Source of the DNA: Cognatilysobacter terrigena
GTDB lineage: Bacteria > Pseudomonadota > Gammaproteobacteria > Xanthomonadales > Xanthomonadaceae
DNA length: 64,000 bases
NCBI RefSeq assembly: GCF_004361065.1
Contig: NZ_SELT01000013.1
Location: forward strand, 1-64,000
Reading direction: 5' to 3'
Part shown: in pieces, positions 52,100 through 62,286 of the stretch
Layout of the letters: every line of letters begins with the position of its first letter
Numbering within the stretch: position 1 is the stretch's first letter
The notes under the pieces: model-generated
Database searches by the model: none
The model's input: only the letters and a program-made list of their open reading frames with translations
Told to the model about the DNA's origin: nothing
Position numbers and translations under genes: made by a program

Positions 52100-54055
52100 A
52101 TGCGATCGACCTACTACCTCACCCTCGCCACGCTGGGCCTCGCGCTCAGCGGCGCCATCATGGCCGCGGGCTGCAGCCGCGACGCCGCCGACACCACCGC
52201 CAAGCCGGCCACCGCGGCTGCGCCTGCGCCCGCCAAGGAGGACACGCGTCTGGACGAGCACTCCTACGCCGAGCCCGACAAGGTCAAGACCAAGGACCTC
52301 GCGCTCGAACTGCATGTGGACTTCGACAAGAAGGAACTCTCGGGCAGCGCGACCTACACGCTGGACTGGCTCGACCCGAAGTGGGGCAAGCTCGTGCTCG
52401 ACACGCGCGACCTCACCGTCGAGAAGGTGGTCGGCGAACGCGCCGACGGCAACTGGCGCGACCTGACGTTCGTGCAGTCGCCGCCGGACAAGATCCTCGG
52501 CAGCGCGCTCACCATCGCGGTGCCCGAGCGCAACAAGCGCATCCGCATCACGTACCACACGTCGCCGACCGCGTCGGGCCTGCAGTGGCTTACGCCCGAA
52601 ATGACGGAAGGCAAGAAGACGCCCTTCATGTTCAGCCAGTCGCAGCAGATCCACGCGCGTTCGTGGGTGCCGCTGCAGGACACGACGATGGTGCGCTTCA
52701 CCTACACCGCGCACGTCACCGCGCCGAAGGACGTCATGGTGCTGATGAGCGCCAACAACGATCCGAAGGCCGTGCGCGACGGCGACTACACGTTTGAAAT
52801 GCCGCAGGCGATTCCGTCCTACCTGCTGGCGATCGCCGCGGGCGATCTCGTGTTCGAGCCGACGGGTCCGCGTTCGGGCGTCTGGGCCGAGCCGGCGATG
52901 GCGAAGAAGGCCGCCACGGAGTTCTCCGACACGCCGAAGATGATGGCGACCGCCGAGAAGCTGTACGGCCCGTACCGCTGGGGCCGTTACGACATCCTCG
53001 TGCTGCCGCCGTCGTTCCCGTACGGCGGCATGGAGAACCCGCGCATCACGTTCGCGACGCCGACCGCGATCACCGGCGACAAGTCGCTGGTCTCGCTGAT
53101 CGCGCACGAGCTTTCGCACAGCTGGTCGGGCAACCTCGTCACCTTCGCGCGTTCGCGTGATGCCTGGCTCAACGAAGGCTTCACCACCTACGTCGAGATG
53201 CGCATCGTCGAGGACCTCTACGGCAAGGAACGCGCCGACATGGAAAAGATCGTCGCGCGCAACGAGCTGAAGGAAGAGTTCACCAACGAGAACCTCGACC
53301 GCCAGCCGCTCGCGATCAAGGCCGGCGTTCTGAAGGATCCGGACGACAACCTCACCGGCACCGTGTACACCAAGGGTGCGTGGTTCGCCGAGTTCCTCGA
53401 GACGCGCTTCGGCCGCGAGGCATTCGACGCGTTCCTGCGCGGCTACTTCGACCACTTCGCGTTCCAGTCGATCACCACCGAACAGTTCGCCGACTACGCG
53501 AAGGCCAACCTGCTCGACAAGTACCCCGGCAAGGTCACGCAGGCCGAGTTCGATGCATGGCTGCACGAGCCCGGCATCCCGGCGACCGCGCCGCAGGTGA
53601 CGAGCCCGCGCTTCGATGCTGTCGACAGCGTGCGCAAGGCCTACCTCGACACCGGCAAGCTGCCGGATGCCGCCACGGTCTCGAAGTGGACGACGTACGA
53701 GTACGTGCACTTCATCGAAGGCCTGCCGCAGACGATGAAGCCGGAGCAGCTGGCCGCACTCGATGGCGTGTTCCACTTCACCGGCACGCCGAACGGCGAG
53801 ATCGCGCAGCGCTGGTATCCGCTCGCCGTGCGCAGCGGCTACGTGCAGGCGAACGATGCGATCGCCGAGTTCCTCGCCCGCGTCGGCCGTCGCAAGCTGA
53901 TCATGCCGACCTACGGCGAGCTGGTGAAAACGCCGCAGGGCCTGCAGCTGGCCGAGCAGATCTACGCCAAGGCCAAGCCGGGCTACCACCCGATCACGTC
54001 GGGCAGCGTCGAGCAGGTGATCGCGGACGCCAAGGCGGGCAAGACGACGCACTGA
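52100..54055 (+). CDS. M1-family zinc aminopeptidase (leukotriene A4 hydrolase-like) lipoprotein
   Basis: A 651-residue metallopeptidase. The N-terminus has a lipoprotein-type signal (about 1-25, AAGC) and an Ala/Pro/Lys linker, so the enzyme is probably anchored on a membrane facing the periplasm. The exopeptidase motif GGMEN precedes the zinc site HELSHSWSGN (His336, Glu337, His340) with the third ligand Glu359 in LNEGFTTYVE. The C-terminal helical domain (about 450-650) resembles LTA4 hydrolase/aminopeptidase B. Such enzymes remove N-terminal residues from short peptides. It complements the neighbouring S9, S41 and M13 enzymes. A stem-loop follows the stop. Confidence 0.93.
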   Translation: MRSTYYLTLATLGLALSGAIMAAGCSRDAADTTAKPATAAAPAPAKEDTRLDEHSYAEPDKVKTKDLALELHVDFDKKELSGSATYTLDWLDPKWGKLVLDTRDLTVEKVVGERADGNWRDLTFVQSPPDKILGSALTIAVPERNKRIRITYHTSPTASGLQWLTPEMTEGKKTPFMFSQSQQIHARSWVPLQDTTMVRFTYTAHVTAPKDVMVLMSANNDPKAVRDGDYTFEMPQAIPSYLLAIAAGDLVFEPTGPRSGVWAEPAMAKKAATEFSDTPKMMATAEKLYGPYRWGRYDILVLPPSFPYGGMENPRITFATPTAITGDKSLVSLIAHELSHSWSGNLVTFARSRDAWLNEGFTTYVEMRIVEDLYGKERADMEKIVARNELKEEFTNENLDRQPLAIKAGVLKDPDDNLTGTVYTKGAWFAEFLETRFGREAFDAFLRGYFDHFAFQSITTEQFADYAKANLLDKYPGKVTQAEFDAWLHEPGIPATAPQVTSPRFDAVDSVRKAYLDTGKLPDAATVSKWTTYEYVHFIEGLPQTMKPEQLAALDGVFHFTGTPNGEIAQRWYPLAVRSGYVQANDAIAEFLARVGRRKLIMPTYGELVKTPQGLQLAEQIYAKAKPGYHPITSGSVEQVIADAKAGKTTH

Positions 54056-54077
54056 CCGACGCATCGCGTCTCACCGG

Positions 54078-54105
54078 AGGCCGTCGACCGCAGGGTCGGC
54101 GGCCT
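54078..54105 (+). terminator. Terminator-like hairpin after the M1 aminopeptidase gene
   Basis: Twelve pairs (one G-U) between 54078-54089 and 54094-54105 with a four-base loop, 22 bases after the stop; followed by TCGCGC rather than a T run. Confidence 0.5.
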
Positions 54106-54166
54106 TCGCGCATGTGCAGTTCAGCTGCCGCGCCGTAACGTCGGCGGCGATCGTCAGGAGTCCATC

Positions 54167-54529
54167 ATGCGCCGCATCCTTGCCGCACTTGCGCTGTGCA
54201 CCGCCGCCACCGGAGCGCTCGCCGCACCGCCGGCCTCTACGCAGCGCGAGATCACGCAGCTGTTCGATGCGCTCGATCACTCGGGCTGTCGCTTCAATCG
54301 CAACGGCAGCTGGTACGACGCGCACAAGGCGCGCGCGCACCTGCAGGACAAGTACGACTACCTGCTGCGTCGCGACGCGATCCACAGCACCGACGACTTC
54401 ATCGACCTCGCCGCATCCAAGAGTTCGATGACCGGCCGCGCCTACTTCGTGCAGTGCCCGGGCACCACCGAAGTGCCGAGCGCGACGTGGTTCCGTCGCC
54501 TGCTCGCGGGCCTGCGCGCCAAGCACTGA
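54167..54529 (+). CDS. DUF5329-like small exported protein
   Basis: A 120-residue protein with a signal peptide (1-19, ending GALA). The mature part contains REITQLFDALDHSGCRFNRNGSWYDAHKARAHLQDKYDYLL (in parts) and a second Cys in YFVQCPGT, giving a probable disulfide pair. This pattern (IxxLLxxVexSGCxFxRNGxxYxxxxAxxHL) matches DUF5329, a family of periplasmic proteins of unknown function. It lies after the M1 gene with its own Shine-Dalgarno and is followed 65 bases later by a lipoprotein gene. Confidence 0.82.
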   Translation: MRRILAALALCTAATGALAAPPASTQREITQLFDALDHSGCRFNRNGSWYDAHKARAHLQDKYDYLLRRDAIHSTDDFIDLAASKSSMTGRAYFVQCPGTTEVPSATWFRRLLAGLRAKH

Positions 54530-54594
54530 CGCCACCACGCGCGCTCGCGCGCGAGGCTGTTATCGTCGGCCCCCACCGTCTGGGAGACCGTCCG

Positions 54595-55311
54595 ATGCGT
54601 CGCATGCGCGCCCTTCCGCCCGTGCTGGTCCTTCTGCTCGCCGGTTGCAGCGGAGGCCCGGCGCCGGATCCCGACGCGGCCGCCAAGGCGAAGGCGCAGC
54701 AGGACGCCGCGGCGTCGGCGGACATGGGCAAGCAGCTCGAGTCGCAGCTGGCCTCGGAGAACTGGACGCTCGCGCGCGCCACCTGCGACGTGCTCGCGTT
54801 CCGCTTTCCGCAGAGCGACGAGGTCAAGCGTTTCGCGACGCAGTGCGCCGAGGCCAAGTCGAAGGCCGGCGAGCAGGCGGAGTCGGCGCGCCTCAAGGGC
54901 CTGTGGTCGTACCAGACCACGGCGGTGGGCAAGAGCAAGCAGCTCAATGCGTCGATCTATTCGAAGGATGCCATCGACACCGGCGCCGGCCAGAGCCATG
55001 TGCGCCTGATCTTCCGCGACCATCCGTCGTGGGGCCGCAGCAGTTACCTCGTCCTCGATAACGGCGACTTCAATTGCTACGGCGGTTGCACGCTCAAGAT
55101 GAAGGTCGATGGCAAGCCGCGCACGATGGCCGGCAGCCGACCCAACACCGACGAAGCGATCGCGATGTTCATCACCGACCACCGTGCGCTGTGGCGCACC
55201 GTGCGCAATGCGAAGACGCTCGAGATCACTGTGCCGCTGAAGGGCGCGCCGCCGCAGACCGCGGTGTTCGAAGTCGGCGGGCTGGATCCGTCGTCGATGC
55301 CGGCCTGGTGA
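54595..55311 (+). CDS. Hypothetical lipoprotein
   Basis: A 238-residue lipoprotein: signal peptide with lipobox LLLAGC (Cys18), then an Ala/Lys/Gln-rich helical segment (about 25-60), a Cys pair region (ATCDVLAF, TQCAEAK) and a beta-rich C-terminal domain from about 100 (GLWSYQTTAVGKSKQLNASIYS, HPSWGRSSYLVLDNGDFNCYGGCTLKMKVDG, in parts). Four Cys in the mature part could make two disulfides. No family recognised. The ATG at 54595 follows a GGGAGA box. It precedes the EAL gene by 22 bases, so the two may be co-transcribed. Confidence 0.75.
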   Translation: MRRMRALPPVLVLLLAGCSGGPAPDPDAAAKAKAQQDAAASADMGKQLESQLASENWTLARATCDVLAFRFPQSDEVKRFATQCAEAKSKAGEQAESARLKGLWSYQTTAVGKSKQLNASIYSKDAIDTGAGQSHVRLIFRDHPSWGRSSYLVLDNGDFNCYGGCTLKMKVDGKPRTMAGSRPNTDEAIAMFITDHRALWRTVRNAKTLEITVPLKGAPPQTAVFEVGGLDPSSMPAW

Positions 55312-55333
55312 GGCGCGGAGACATCGCACCGCC

Positions 55334-56116
55334 ATGTACCTGACGCGTTTCTTCGCCGACGATCCCCAACACGGCTGCGCGAACTGCCGGCGCGATGCCG
55401 GCCTGCTCGACCTCGAACTGCACATGGCGTTCCAGCCGATTGTCGACGTCGCGCGTCGCGAGGTGTTCGCCTACGAAGCGCTGGTGCGCGGCCCCGACGG
55501 GCAACCCGCTGCATGGGTGCTCGACCGGATCACGCCCGAAACGCTCTACCGCTTCGACCAGACCTGCCGCGTGCTGGCGATCGACACAGCGTCGAAGCTC
55601 GGCCTTGGCGATGCGCGGCTGTCGATCAATTTCATTCCGAACGCCGTGTACGAGCCGGCGAGCTGCCTGCGCCTCACGTTGGCTGCAGCAGATCGCGTCG
55701 GCCTGCCGATGGATCGCCTGATGTTCGAGCTCACCGAGAGCGAGCGCATCGTCGATCCGCAGCACGCGCTGTCGATCCTCGCGTACTACCACCGCCGCGG
55801 TTTCGTCACTGCCGTCGACGACTTCGGCGCAGGGTTCGCCGGCCTGCAACTGCTCGTGCAGTTCCAGCCGCAGATCCTGAAGATCGACATGGAACTCGTG
55901 CGCGGGATCGACCATCACCGGCCGAGGCAGGCGGTGGTGAGCGGCACGCTCGCGATCGCGCGCGAACTCGGCGCGCAGGTCGTCGCCGAGGGCGTGGAAA
56001 CGGAAGGCGAGTACGCGTGGCTGCGCGCGGCGGGCGTGCGTCTGTTCCAGGGCTACTGGTTCGCACGCCCGCAGATCGAAGCACTGCCCCAGCCCGACTG
56101 GGCGCGCGTGGGCTGA
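55334..56116 (+). CDS. EAL-domain protein, predicted c-di-GMP phosphodiesterase
   Basis: A 260-residue protein that is almost only an EAL domain. The signature is FAYEALVRG; the Asn in LSINFIPNAV, Glu in MFELTESERI, the DD pair in VTAVDDFGAGFAGL, Lys in ILKIDMELV and Glu/Gln of VVAEGVETEGEY and LFQGYWFA are present, so catalysis is plausible. An N-terminal stub holds Cys residues in HGCANCRRD (CxxC) that could bind a metal or act as a redox switch; this CANC stub is reminiscent of BLUF/EAL-type stand-alone proteins but no sensor domain precedes. It follows a lipoprotein gene closely. It is the third EAL gene of the window; no GGDEF cyclase is encoded here. Confidence 0.88.
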   Translation: MYLTRFFADDPQHGCANCRRDAGLLDLELHMAFQPIVDVARREVFAYEALVRGPDGQPAAWVLDRITPETLYRFDQTCRVLAIDTASKLGLGDARLSINFIPNAVYEPASCLRLTLAAADRVGLPMDRLMFELTESERIVDPQHALSILAYYHRRGFVTAVDDFGAGFAGLQLLVQFQPQILKIDMELVRGIDHHRPRQAVVSGTLAIARELGAQVVAEGVETEGEYAWLRAAGVRLFQGYWFARPQIEALPQPDWARVG

Positions 56117-56148
56117 GGCAGCTGCGCGGCGCGATGCCGCGCGATCGA

Positions 56149-57084
56149 TCAGTCGAGCGAGTAGCCGTACTGCTCGCGGAATTCCGACGCGAACTCGTCG
56201 TACGTGAACTTCTGGTTCTGCGTGCCCGGATGGCCAACCTTCAGCGCACCCATCAGGGACGCCATGCGGCCGCAGGTCGGAAGGTCAAGGCCACGCATCA
56301 GTCCGAGGATCAGGCCGGCGCGATACGCGTCGCCGCAGCCCGTCGGATCGACCACCGCACGCTCGCGCGCCGGCGCGATCTCGTGGCATTCGCTCGTCGT
56401 GTGGATCTGCGAACCGCGCGGGCCGCGCGTCGTGATGTACGCACGCACCTTCGATGCGATCGTCGCTTCGCTCCAGCCGGTGCGTTCCTGCAGCAGGTTC
56501 GATTCGTAGTCGTTGACGACGACGTAGTCGGCCAGCTCGATGAAACGGCGGAACTCGTCGCCGTTGAACAGCGGCATCGCCTGGCCCGGATCGAAGATGA
56601 AGGGAATCCCGCAGTCGTGGAATTCCTGCGCGTTCTGCAACATGCCTTCGTAACCGTCCGGCGCGACGATGCCGAACTTGACGCCCGCGACGTCACGCAC
56701 GTGGTTGTCGTGCGAGCGGCTCATCGCGCCCGGATGGAACGCGGTGATCTGGTTGTTGTCGAGGTCGGTCGTAATGAACGCCTGCGGCGTGAACATGTCC
56801 TCGATCTCGCGCACCTGGTCGAGGCGGATGCCGCACTTCTCGAAGTGCGCGCGATACGGCGCGAAGTCCTGGCCGACGGTCGCCATCGGGATCGGATCGC
56901 CGCCGATGAGCTTCAGGTTGTACGCGATGTTGCCGGCGCAGCCGCCGAACTCGCGGCGCATGCGCGGCACCAGGAACGACACATTCAGGATGTGGACCTT
57001 GTCCGGCAGGATGTGGTTCTTGAACTGGTCCGGGAACACCATGATGGTGTCGTAGGCCAGCGAGCCGCAGATCAAGGCTGACAT
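56149..57084 (-). CDS. PfkB-family carbohydrate/nucleoside kinase (adenosine kinase-like)
   Basis: A 311-residue ribokinase-fold kinase. The N-terminus (ALICGSLAYDTIM) and the substrate-binding glycine pair (FGGCAGNIAYNLKLIGG, about 47-63) precede the ATP/anion-hole motif DPTGCGDAYRAGL (about 247-259), where Asp is the catalytic base. The length and the SLAYDTIM start resemble bacterial adenosine kinases/PfkB proteins annotated as such in Xanthomonadaceae. It is cytoplasmic. The start at 57084 matches the family N-terminus. It is divergent from mreB with 266 bases between; a CG-rich stem could form in its leader. Substrate (adenosine or a sugar) is not certain. Confidence 0.87.
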   Translation of the reverse strand: MSALICGSLAYDTIMVFPDQFKNHILPDKVHILNVSFLVPRMRREFGGCAGNIAYNLKLIGGDPIPMATVGQDFAPYRAHFEKCGIRLDQVREIEDMFTPQAFITTDLDNNQITAFHPGAMSRSHDNHVRDVAGVKFGIVAPDGYEGMLQNAQEFHDCGIPFIFDPGQAMPLFNGDEFRRFIELADYVVVNDYESNLLQERTGWSEATIASKVRAYITTRGPRGSQIHTTSECHEIAPARERAVVDPTGCGDAYRAGLILGLMRGLDLPTCGRMASLMGALKVGHPGTQNQKFTYDEFASEFREQYGYSLD

Positions 57085-57134
57085 CGAATACGTCCCCAAA
57101 TAAGTCGCCGCGCCCAGCGCGGCGCGGCGCGTAG

Positions 57135-58397
<1,263 letters not shown>

Positions 58398-58408
58398 TCC
58401 CGCACGAC

Positions 58409-58444
58409 GGGGTGCGGCGATCGCGATCGACGCCGGCACCCCGC
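58409..58444 (+). promoter_or_regulatory. Stem-loop in the mreB-mreC intergenic gap
   Basis: CGGGGTGC (58409-58416) pairs with GCACCCCG (58437-58444); an inner GGCG/CGCC stem extends it around a loop containing the palindrome ATCGCGAT. It lies 12 bases after the mreB stop and 20 before mreC. No U tract. It could attenuate readthrough or protect the mreB mRNA so that MreB is made in excess over MreCD. Confidence 0.4.
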
Positions 58445-58463
58445 AACGCGGACGCGGCCTGCC

Positions 58464-59666
58464 GTGTTCGCCGGGATCGCGAACTCCACTTTCGATCGGC
58501 CCCGCCCGCACGTGCCCGCACCCTCCGCTCCCGCCCGACTCGGGGACGCCGCCGGAACGCTGCGCCTGCTCGCGTATCTCGCGGCGGGAGTCACGCTGGC
58601 GGTGCTCGATCATCGCGGCGGCTGGATGCACCAGCTGCGTGAGCAGATCGGCATCGTCGCCGAACCGGTGCGCGCGGTGGCGGGGCTCCCCGGCCGCATC
58701 ACCGACTCGACCGTCGACAACGTCGCGACCGTCGCGCAGCTCGCGCATCGCAACGACCAGCTGCGTCGTGAGCTCCTGATCTCGCAGGCGCGCGTCGCGC
58801 GACTGTCCACCGTCATCGCCGACAACGCGCGTCTGCGCGCATTGCTCGATGCGGCGCAGCGCGGCGGCCTCGACGTGCAGCTCGCGCCCATCCTCGACGT
58901 CGACCTCGACCCCACGCACCAGCGCGTCATCCTCGACGCCGGCGCGCGCGATTCGGTGCGCGAGGGTCAGAGCGTCATCGATGCGTACGGGCTGCTCGGC
59001 CAGGTCACGCATGTCGGCGCGATCCATTCCGACGTGCTGCTCATCACCGATCCCGACCATGCGGTGCCGGTCGCGGTCGCGCGCAACGGCGTGCGACTGG
59101 TCGCGTACGGCACGGGGCGCAGTGATCTGCTGTCGCTCGCGAACATTCCGCTGTCGAGCGACATCAAGGTCGGCGACACCATCGTGACTTCGGGCCTCGG
59201 CGGACGTTTCCCGCCGGGCTTCCCGGTCGGCCGCATCATTGCGTTGCGACCCGACGAAAGCCGCGCGTTCCTGGAAGGCGACGTGCGCCCGGCGGCGCAG
59301 CTCGATCGGGGTCGTGAAGTGCTGCTGCTGCGCACAAACCGCGTGAGCCTGCCGCCGCCGCCGTTGCCGCCGCAGGCATCGACCGGCGCGCCGGGCACGA
59401 TCGGGATGGCGGGCGAGGGCGGCGCACTGCCCGCGACGAACGCGACCGGAACGGCAAATCCGTCGACATCGACGCCGACGCAAACCACGTCGCCTGCGAC
59501 ATCGAGTGCGCCGGGCAATACGGCGCGTCCGGCGACGTCCGGTGCATCGCAACCTGCAACGCCGCGCACGACGTCGCCGCAGCCGGCCGCGAGCGGGACG
59601 CAACCGACACCGGCATCGCCGACGTCGACACCGCCGCAAGGCACCACGCCACCGAGGGTTCGCTGA
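58464..59666 (+). CDS. mreC: Rod shape-determining protein MreC with long low-complexity tail
   Basis: A 400-residue bitopic protein. A membrane helix lies near residues 34-48 (preceded by a 30-residue cytoplasmic tail), a coiled coil at about 85-128, then the MreC beta-barrel core (AYGLLGQVTHVGAIHSDVLLITDPDHAVPV, GLGGRFPPGFPVGRI, in parts) to about 290. The last roughly 105 residues are Thr/Ser/Pro/Ala-rich and probably disordered, an extension longer than in E. coli. The GTG start at 58464 is the only one giving the N-terminal tail before the helix. It links MreB, MreD and PBP2 in the periplasm. Its stop overlaps mreD (ATGA type). Confidence 0.95.
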   Translation: MFAGIANSTFDRPRPHVPAPSAPARLGDAAGTLRLLAYLAAGVTLAVLDHRGGWMHQLREQIGIVAEPVRAVAGLPGRITDSTVDNVATVAQLAHRNDQLRRELLISQARVARLSTVIADNARLRALLDAAQRGGLDVQLAPILDVDLDPTHQRVILDAGARDSVREGQSVIDAYGLLGQVTHVGAIHSDVLLITDPDHAVPVAVARNGVRLVAYGTGRSDLLSLANIPLSSDIKVGDTIVTSGLGGRFPPGFPVGRIIALRPDESRAFLEGDVRPAAQLDRGREVLLLRTNRVSLPPPPLPPQASTGAPGTIGMAGEGGALPATNATGTANPSTSTPTQTTSPATSSAPGNTARPATSGASQPATPRTTSPQPAASGTQPTPASPTSTPPQGTTPPRVR

Positions 59667-60151
59667 TGCGCGCGTACCCCCGCTGGATTCTCTACGTCAG
59701 CCTGATCGTCGCGTTGCTGCTCGGGCTGCTGCCGTTGCCCGTGGCCGTCGGGCCGCTGCGCCCGTTCTGGATCGCGCTGGTACTCGCGTACTGGCTGATC
59801 GAAGACCCGGATCGCGTCGGGCTCGGGTTCGCCTTCATCGTCGGCCTCATCGCCGACGTGGTGTACGGCGGCCTGCTGGGCGAGCAGGCGATCCGGCTCG
59901 TCATCCTCGCCTTCATCGTGCAGCGCTTCCGCGCGCGCTTGCGGTTCTTCCCGCTGTCGCAGCAGGCGCTCACGCTGGGTGCGTTGCTGCTCAACGATCG
60001 CATCGTCAGCGCCGGCCTGCATCTCGCGCTCGGTGAGCCGACGATGCCGATGCCGTACTGGTTCGCACCGATCACCGGCATGCTGCTGTGGCCGCCGGTG
60101 TTCCTGATCCTCGACGCGCTGCGCCTCGGCGCATGGCGGCGTCGCCGATGA
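59666..60151 (+). CDS. mreD: Rod shape-determining protein MreD
   Basis: A 161-residue inner-membrane protein with about five helices, the standard MreD size. PFWIALVLAYWLIEDPDRVGLGFAFIVGLIADVVYGGLLGEQA, in parts, is the family signature. It starts at 59666, overlapping the mreC stop by one base, and its own stop overlaps the mrdA ATG at 60148 (ATGA), so the four genes are translationally coupled. It is part of the elongasome with MreC, PBP2 and RodA. Confidence 0.93.
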   Translation: MRAYPRWILYVSLIVALLLGLLPLPVAVGPLRPFWIALVLAYWLIEDPDRVGLGFAFIVGLIADVVYGGLLGEQAIRLVILAFIVQRFRARLRFFPLSQQALTLGALLLNDRIVSAGLHLALGEPTMPMPYWFAPITGMLLWPPVFLILDALRLGAWRRRR

Positions 60152-62286
60152 AATCGCGCATGTCCGCCGGCCTGCGTCGCAGTCGTCGCATGAAGAATGC
60201 GGGCGCGGAGGCGGCGCAGTTCCGCGCGCGCGCGTTCGTCGCGATGCTGTGCATCTTCACCGCGCTGCTCGGCCTCGGCGGCTGGTACTTCCGGCTGCAG
60301 GTGCTGCAGCACGAAGACTTCGTGACGCGTTCGGAAGCCAATCGCATCAAGCTGCGTCCGATCGTGCCAGGTCGCGGCCTCATCTACGACCGCAAGGGTC
60401 GAATCCTCGCCGACAACGTGCCGGCATGGCGCCTGGACGTCACGCCCAGCGAGGCGGGCGACACGACGAAGTGGTTGCCGCAGATCGCGCGCATCATCGA
60501 ACTCGCGCCCGAGGACATCGAGCGCTTCGACAACGCGCGCAAGGGTTCGCGCGGGTTCAAGCCGATCACGCTGAAGATGCGTCTGTCGGAAGAAGAGGCG
60601 GCGCGGTTCGCGGTCGATCGCTGGCGGTATCCCGGCATCGAACTCGTGTCGTATCTCAATCGACGCTATCCGTACGGCGAGCTGACCGCGCACGTGATCG
60701 GCTACGTCGGCCGCGTCGACGAAGCCGATGCGAAGAACCTCGGTCCCGGCTTCGACGCGCTCACGCACATCGGCAAGACCGGCCTCGAGCGCGCGTACGA
60801 GGAACAGCTGCGCGGCAAGATCGGCTACGAGAAGGTCGAGACGAACGTCGAAGGCCGTCCGCTGCGCACGGTCGGCCGCGTGCCGGCGCAACCGGGCACC
60901 GATCTTCGCCTGTCGGTCGACATCGACCTGCAGCAGGCGATGGTGACCGCGTTCGGCGACATGGACGGCGCGGCGGTGGCGGTCGATCCACGCACCGGCG
61001 ACGTGCTCGCGATGGTGTCGCTGCCGTCGTACGACGCGAACCTGTTCGTCAACGGCATCTCGCACCAGAGCTACAAGGCGCTGACGACGAATCCGTCGCG
61101 CCCGCTGTTTAATCGCCCGGTGCTCGGCGGCGGCCCGCCCGGTTCGACGATCAAGCCGTTGTTCGGCCTCGCGGGCCTCGACAGCGGCCTGCGCACGCCG
61201 GAATCGGCGGTGTTCTCGACCGGCGAATTCCACATTCCCGGCCAGAGGCGCGGCTATCGCGACGCGCACGGCGCTGCGGGCTGGACCGATCTCAGGAAGT
61301 CGATCGCGCAGTCGGTCAACTTCTACTACTACAAGCTCGCGTTCGACATGGGCATCGACAAGTTCGATGCGTACATGCGCCGGTTCGGCTTTGGCCAAAA
61401 GTCGGGCATCGACCTGCTGGGCGAAAACATCGGCATCGTGCCGTCGCCGCAATGGAAGGCCAAGCGCAGCAAGGAGCCGTGGTACGCGGGCGAAACCGTG
61501 ATCGCGGGCATCGGCCAGGGCTACTGGGTGGCGACGGTGCTGCAGCTCGCGCGCGGCACGGCGGCGATCGCGAACGGCGGCGCGCTGAATCCGTTGCATC
61601 TCGTGATGTCGACGCGCGATCGCTACAACGGCCCGTGGATGCCGACGCCGCATCCGCCGGGCGCGCGCATCACCGAGAGCGAAGCGCATCTCCGCGCCGT
61701 GCAGGAAGGCATGATCGCGACCGTGCATGGCGGCGGCACCGCGACCAACGTCGCGCGCGGTGCGACGTACCTGATGGCGGGCAAGACCGGTACCGCGCAG
61801 AAGGTCGGCCGACAGGGCGGTCGTAACGTCGATCCGCATGCGCTGCCGTACAACCTGCGCCACCAGGCGCTGTTCATCGCGTACGCACCGGCTGATAACC
61901 CGCGCATCGCGATCGCGGTGTCGGTGGAGCATGGCGGCTTCGGTGCGTCGTCGGCTGCGCCGATCGCGCGCAAGGTGTTCGATGCGTGGTTGCTCGGCAA
62001 GATGCCAGAGCCCACCGAGGGCGTGACTCGTTCGCCGCAGGGGGGCGCGCCGCTGGATTACGTGCCGGAAGCAGAGGTCGCTGCGCCCGTCGCGAAGCCT
62101 GCCGCGCCGGCGAGGACGCCTGTGGCGCCGACGCCCGCCGTCCCGCCTGCGCCGGACGATGAGGAACCCGCACCCGCATCCCCCGATCCGTTGCCGACCG
62201 GCAAGCCCGTCGCCGCTGCACGCGGCGAAGCGGCGGCGCGCAAGGCGCTCGCGGTGCTGCAGCAGCTCCAGGGTGGCGCGCGATGA
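60148..62286 (+). CDS. mrdA: Penicillin-binding protein 2 (elongation-specific transpeptidase)
   Basis: A 712-residue class B PBP. A cytoplasmic N-tail and one membrane helix (about 30-52), a pedestal domain with LRPIVPGRGLIYDRKGRILADN (in part), and the transpeptidase domain with the active-site Ser333 in GSTIKP, the SVN motif in QSVNFYYYKL and the KTG triad with Lys546 in AGKTGTAQ. All three penicillin-binding motifs are intact. The last 75 or so residues form a Pro/Ala-rich, disordered tail (after about 635), longer than in E. coli. It starts at 60148, overlapping the mreD stop, and overlaps rodA by four bases at the end. Confidence 0.96.
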   Translation: MKSRMSAGLRRSRRMKNAGAEAAQFRARAFVAMLCIFTALLGLGGWYFRLQVLQHEDFVTRSEANRIKLRPIVPGRGLIYDRKGRILADNVPAWRLDVTPSEAGDTTKWLPQIARIIELAPEDIERFDNARKGSRGFKPITLKMRLSEEEAARFAVDRWRYPGIELVSYLNRRYPYGELTAHVIGYVGRVDEADAKNLGPGFDALTHIGKTGLERAYEEQLRGKIGYEKVETNVEGRPLRTVGRVPAQPGTDLRLSVDIDLQQAMVTAFGDMDGAAVAVDPRTGDVLAMVSLPSYDANLFVNGISHQSYKALTTNPSRPLFNRPVLGGGPPGSTIKPLFGLAGLDSGLRTPESAVFSTGEFHIPGQRRGYRDAHGAAGWTDLRKSIAQSVNFYYYKLAFDMGIDKFDAYMRRFGFGQKSGIDLLGENIGIVPSPQWKAKRSKEPWYAGETVIAGIGQGYWVATVLQLARGTAAIANGGALNPLHLVMSTRDRYNGPWMPTPHPPGARITESEAHLRAVQEGMIATVHGGGTATNVARGATYLMAGKTGTAQKVGRQGGRNVDPHALPYNLRHQALFIAYAPADNPRIAIAVSVEHGGFGASSAAPIARKVFDAWLLGKMPEPTEGVTRSPQGGAPLDYVPEAEVAAPVAKPAAPARTPVAPTPAVPPAPDDEEPAPASPDPLPTGKPVAAARGEAAARKALAVLQQLQGGAR

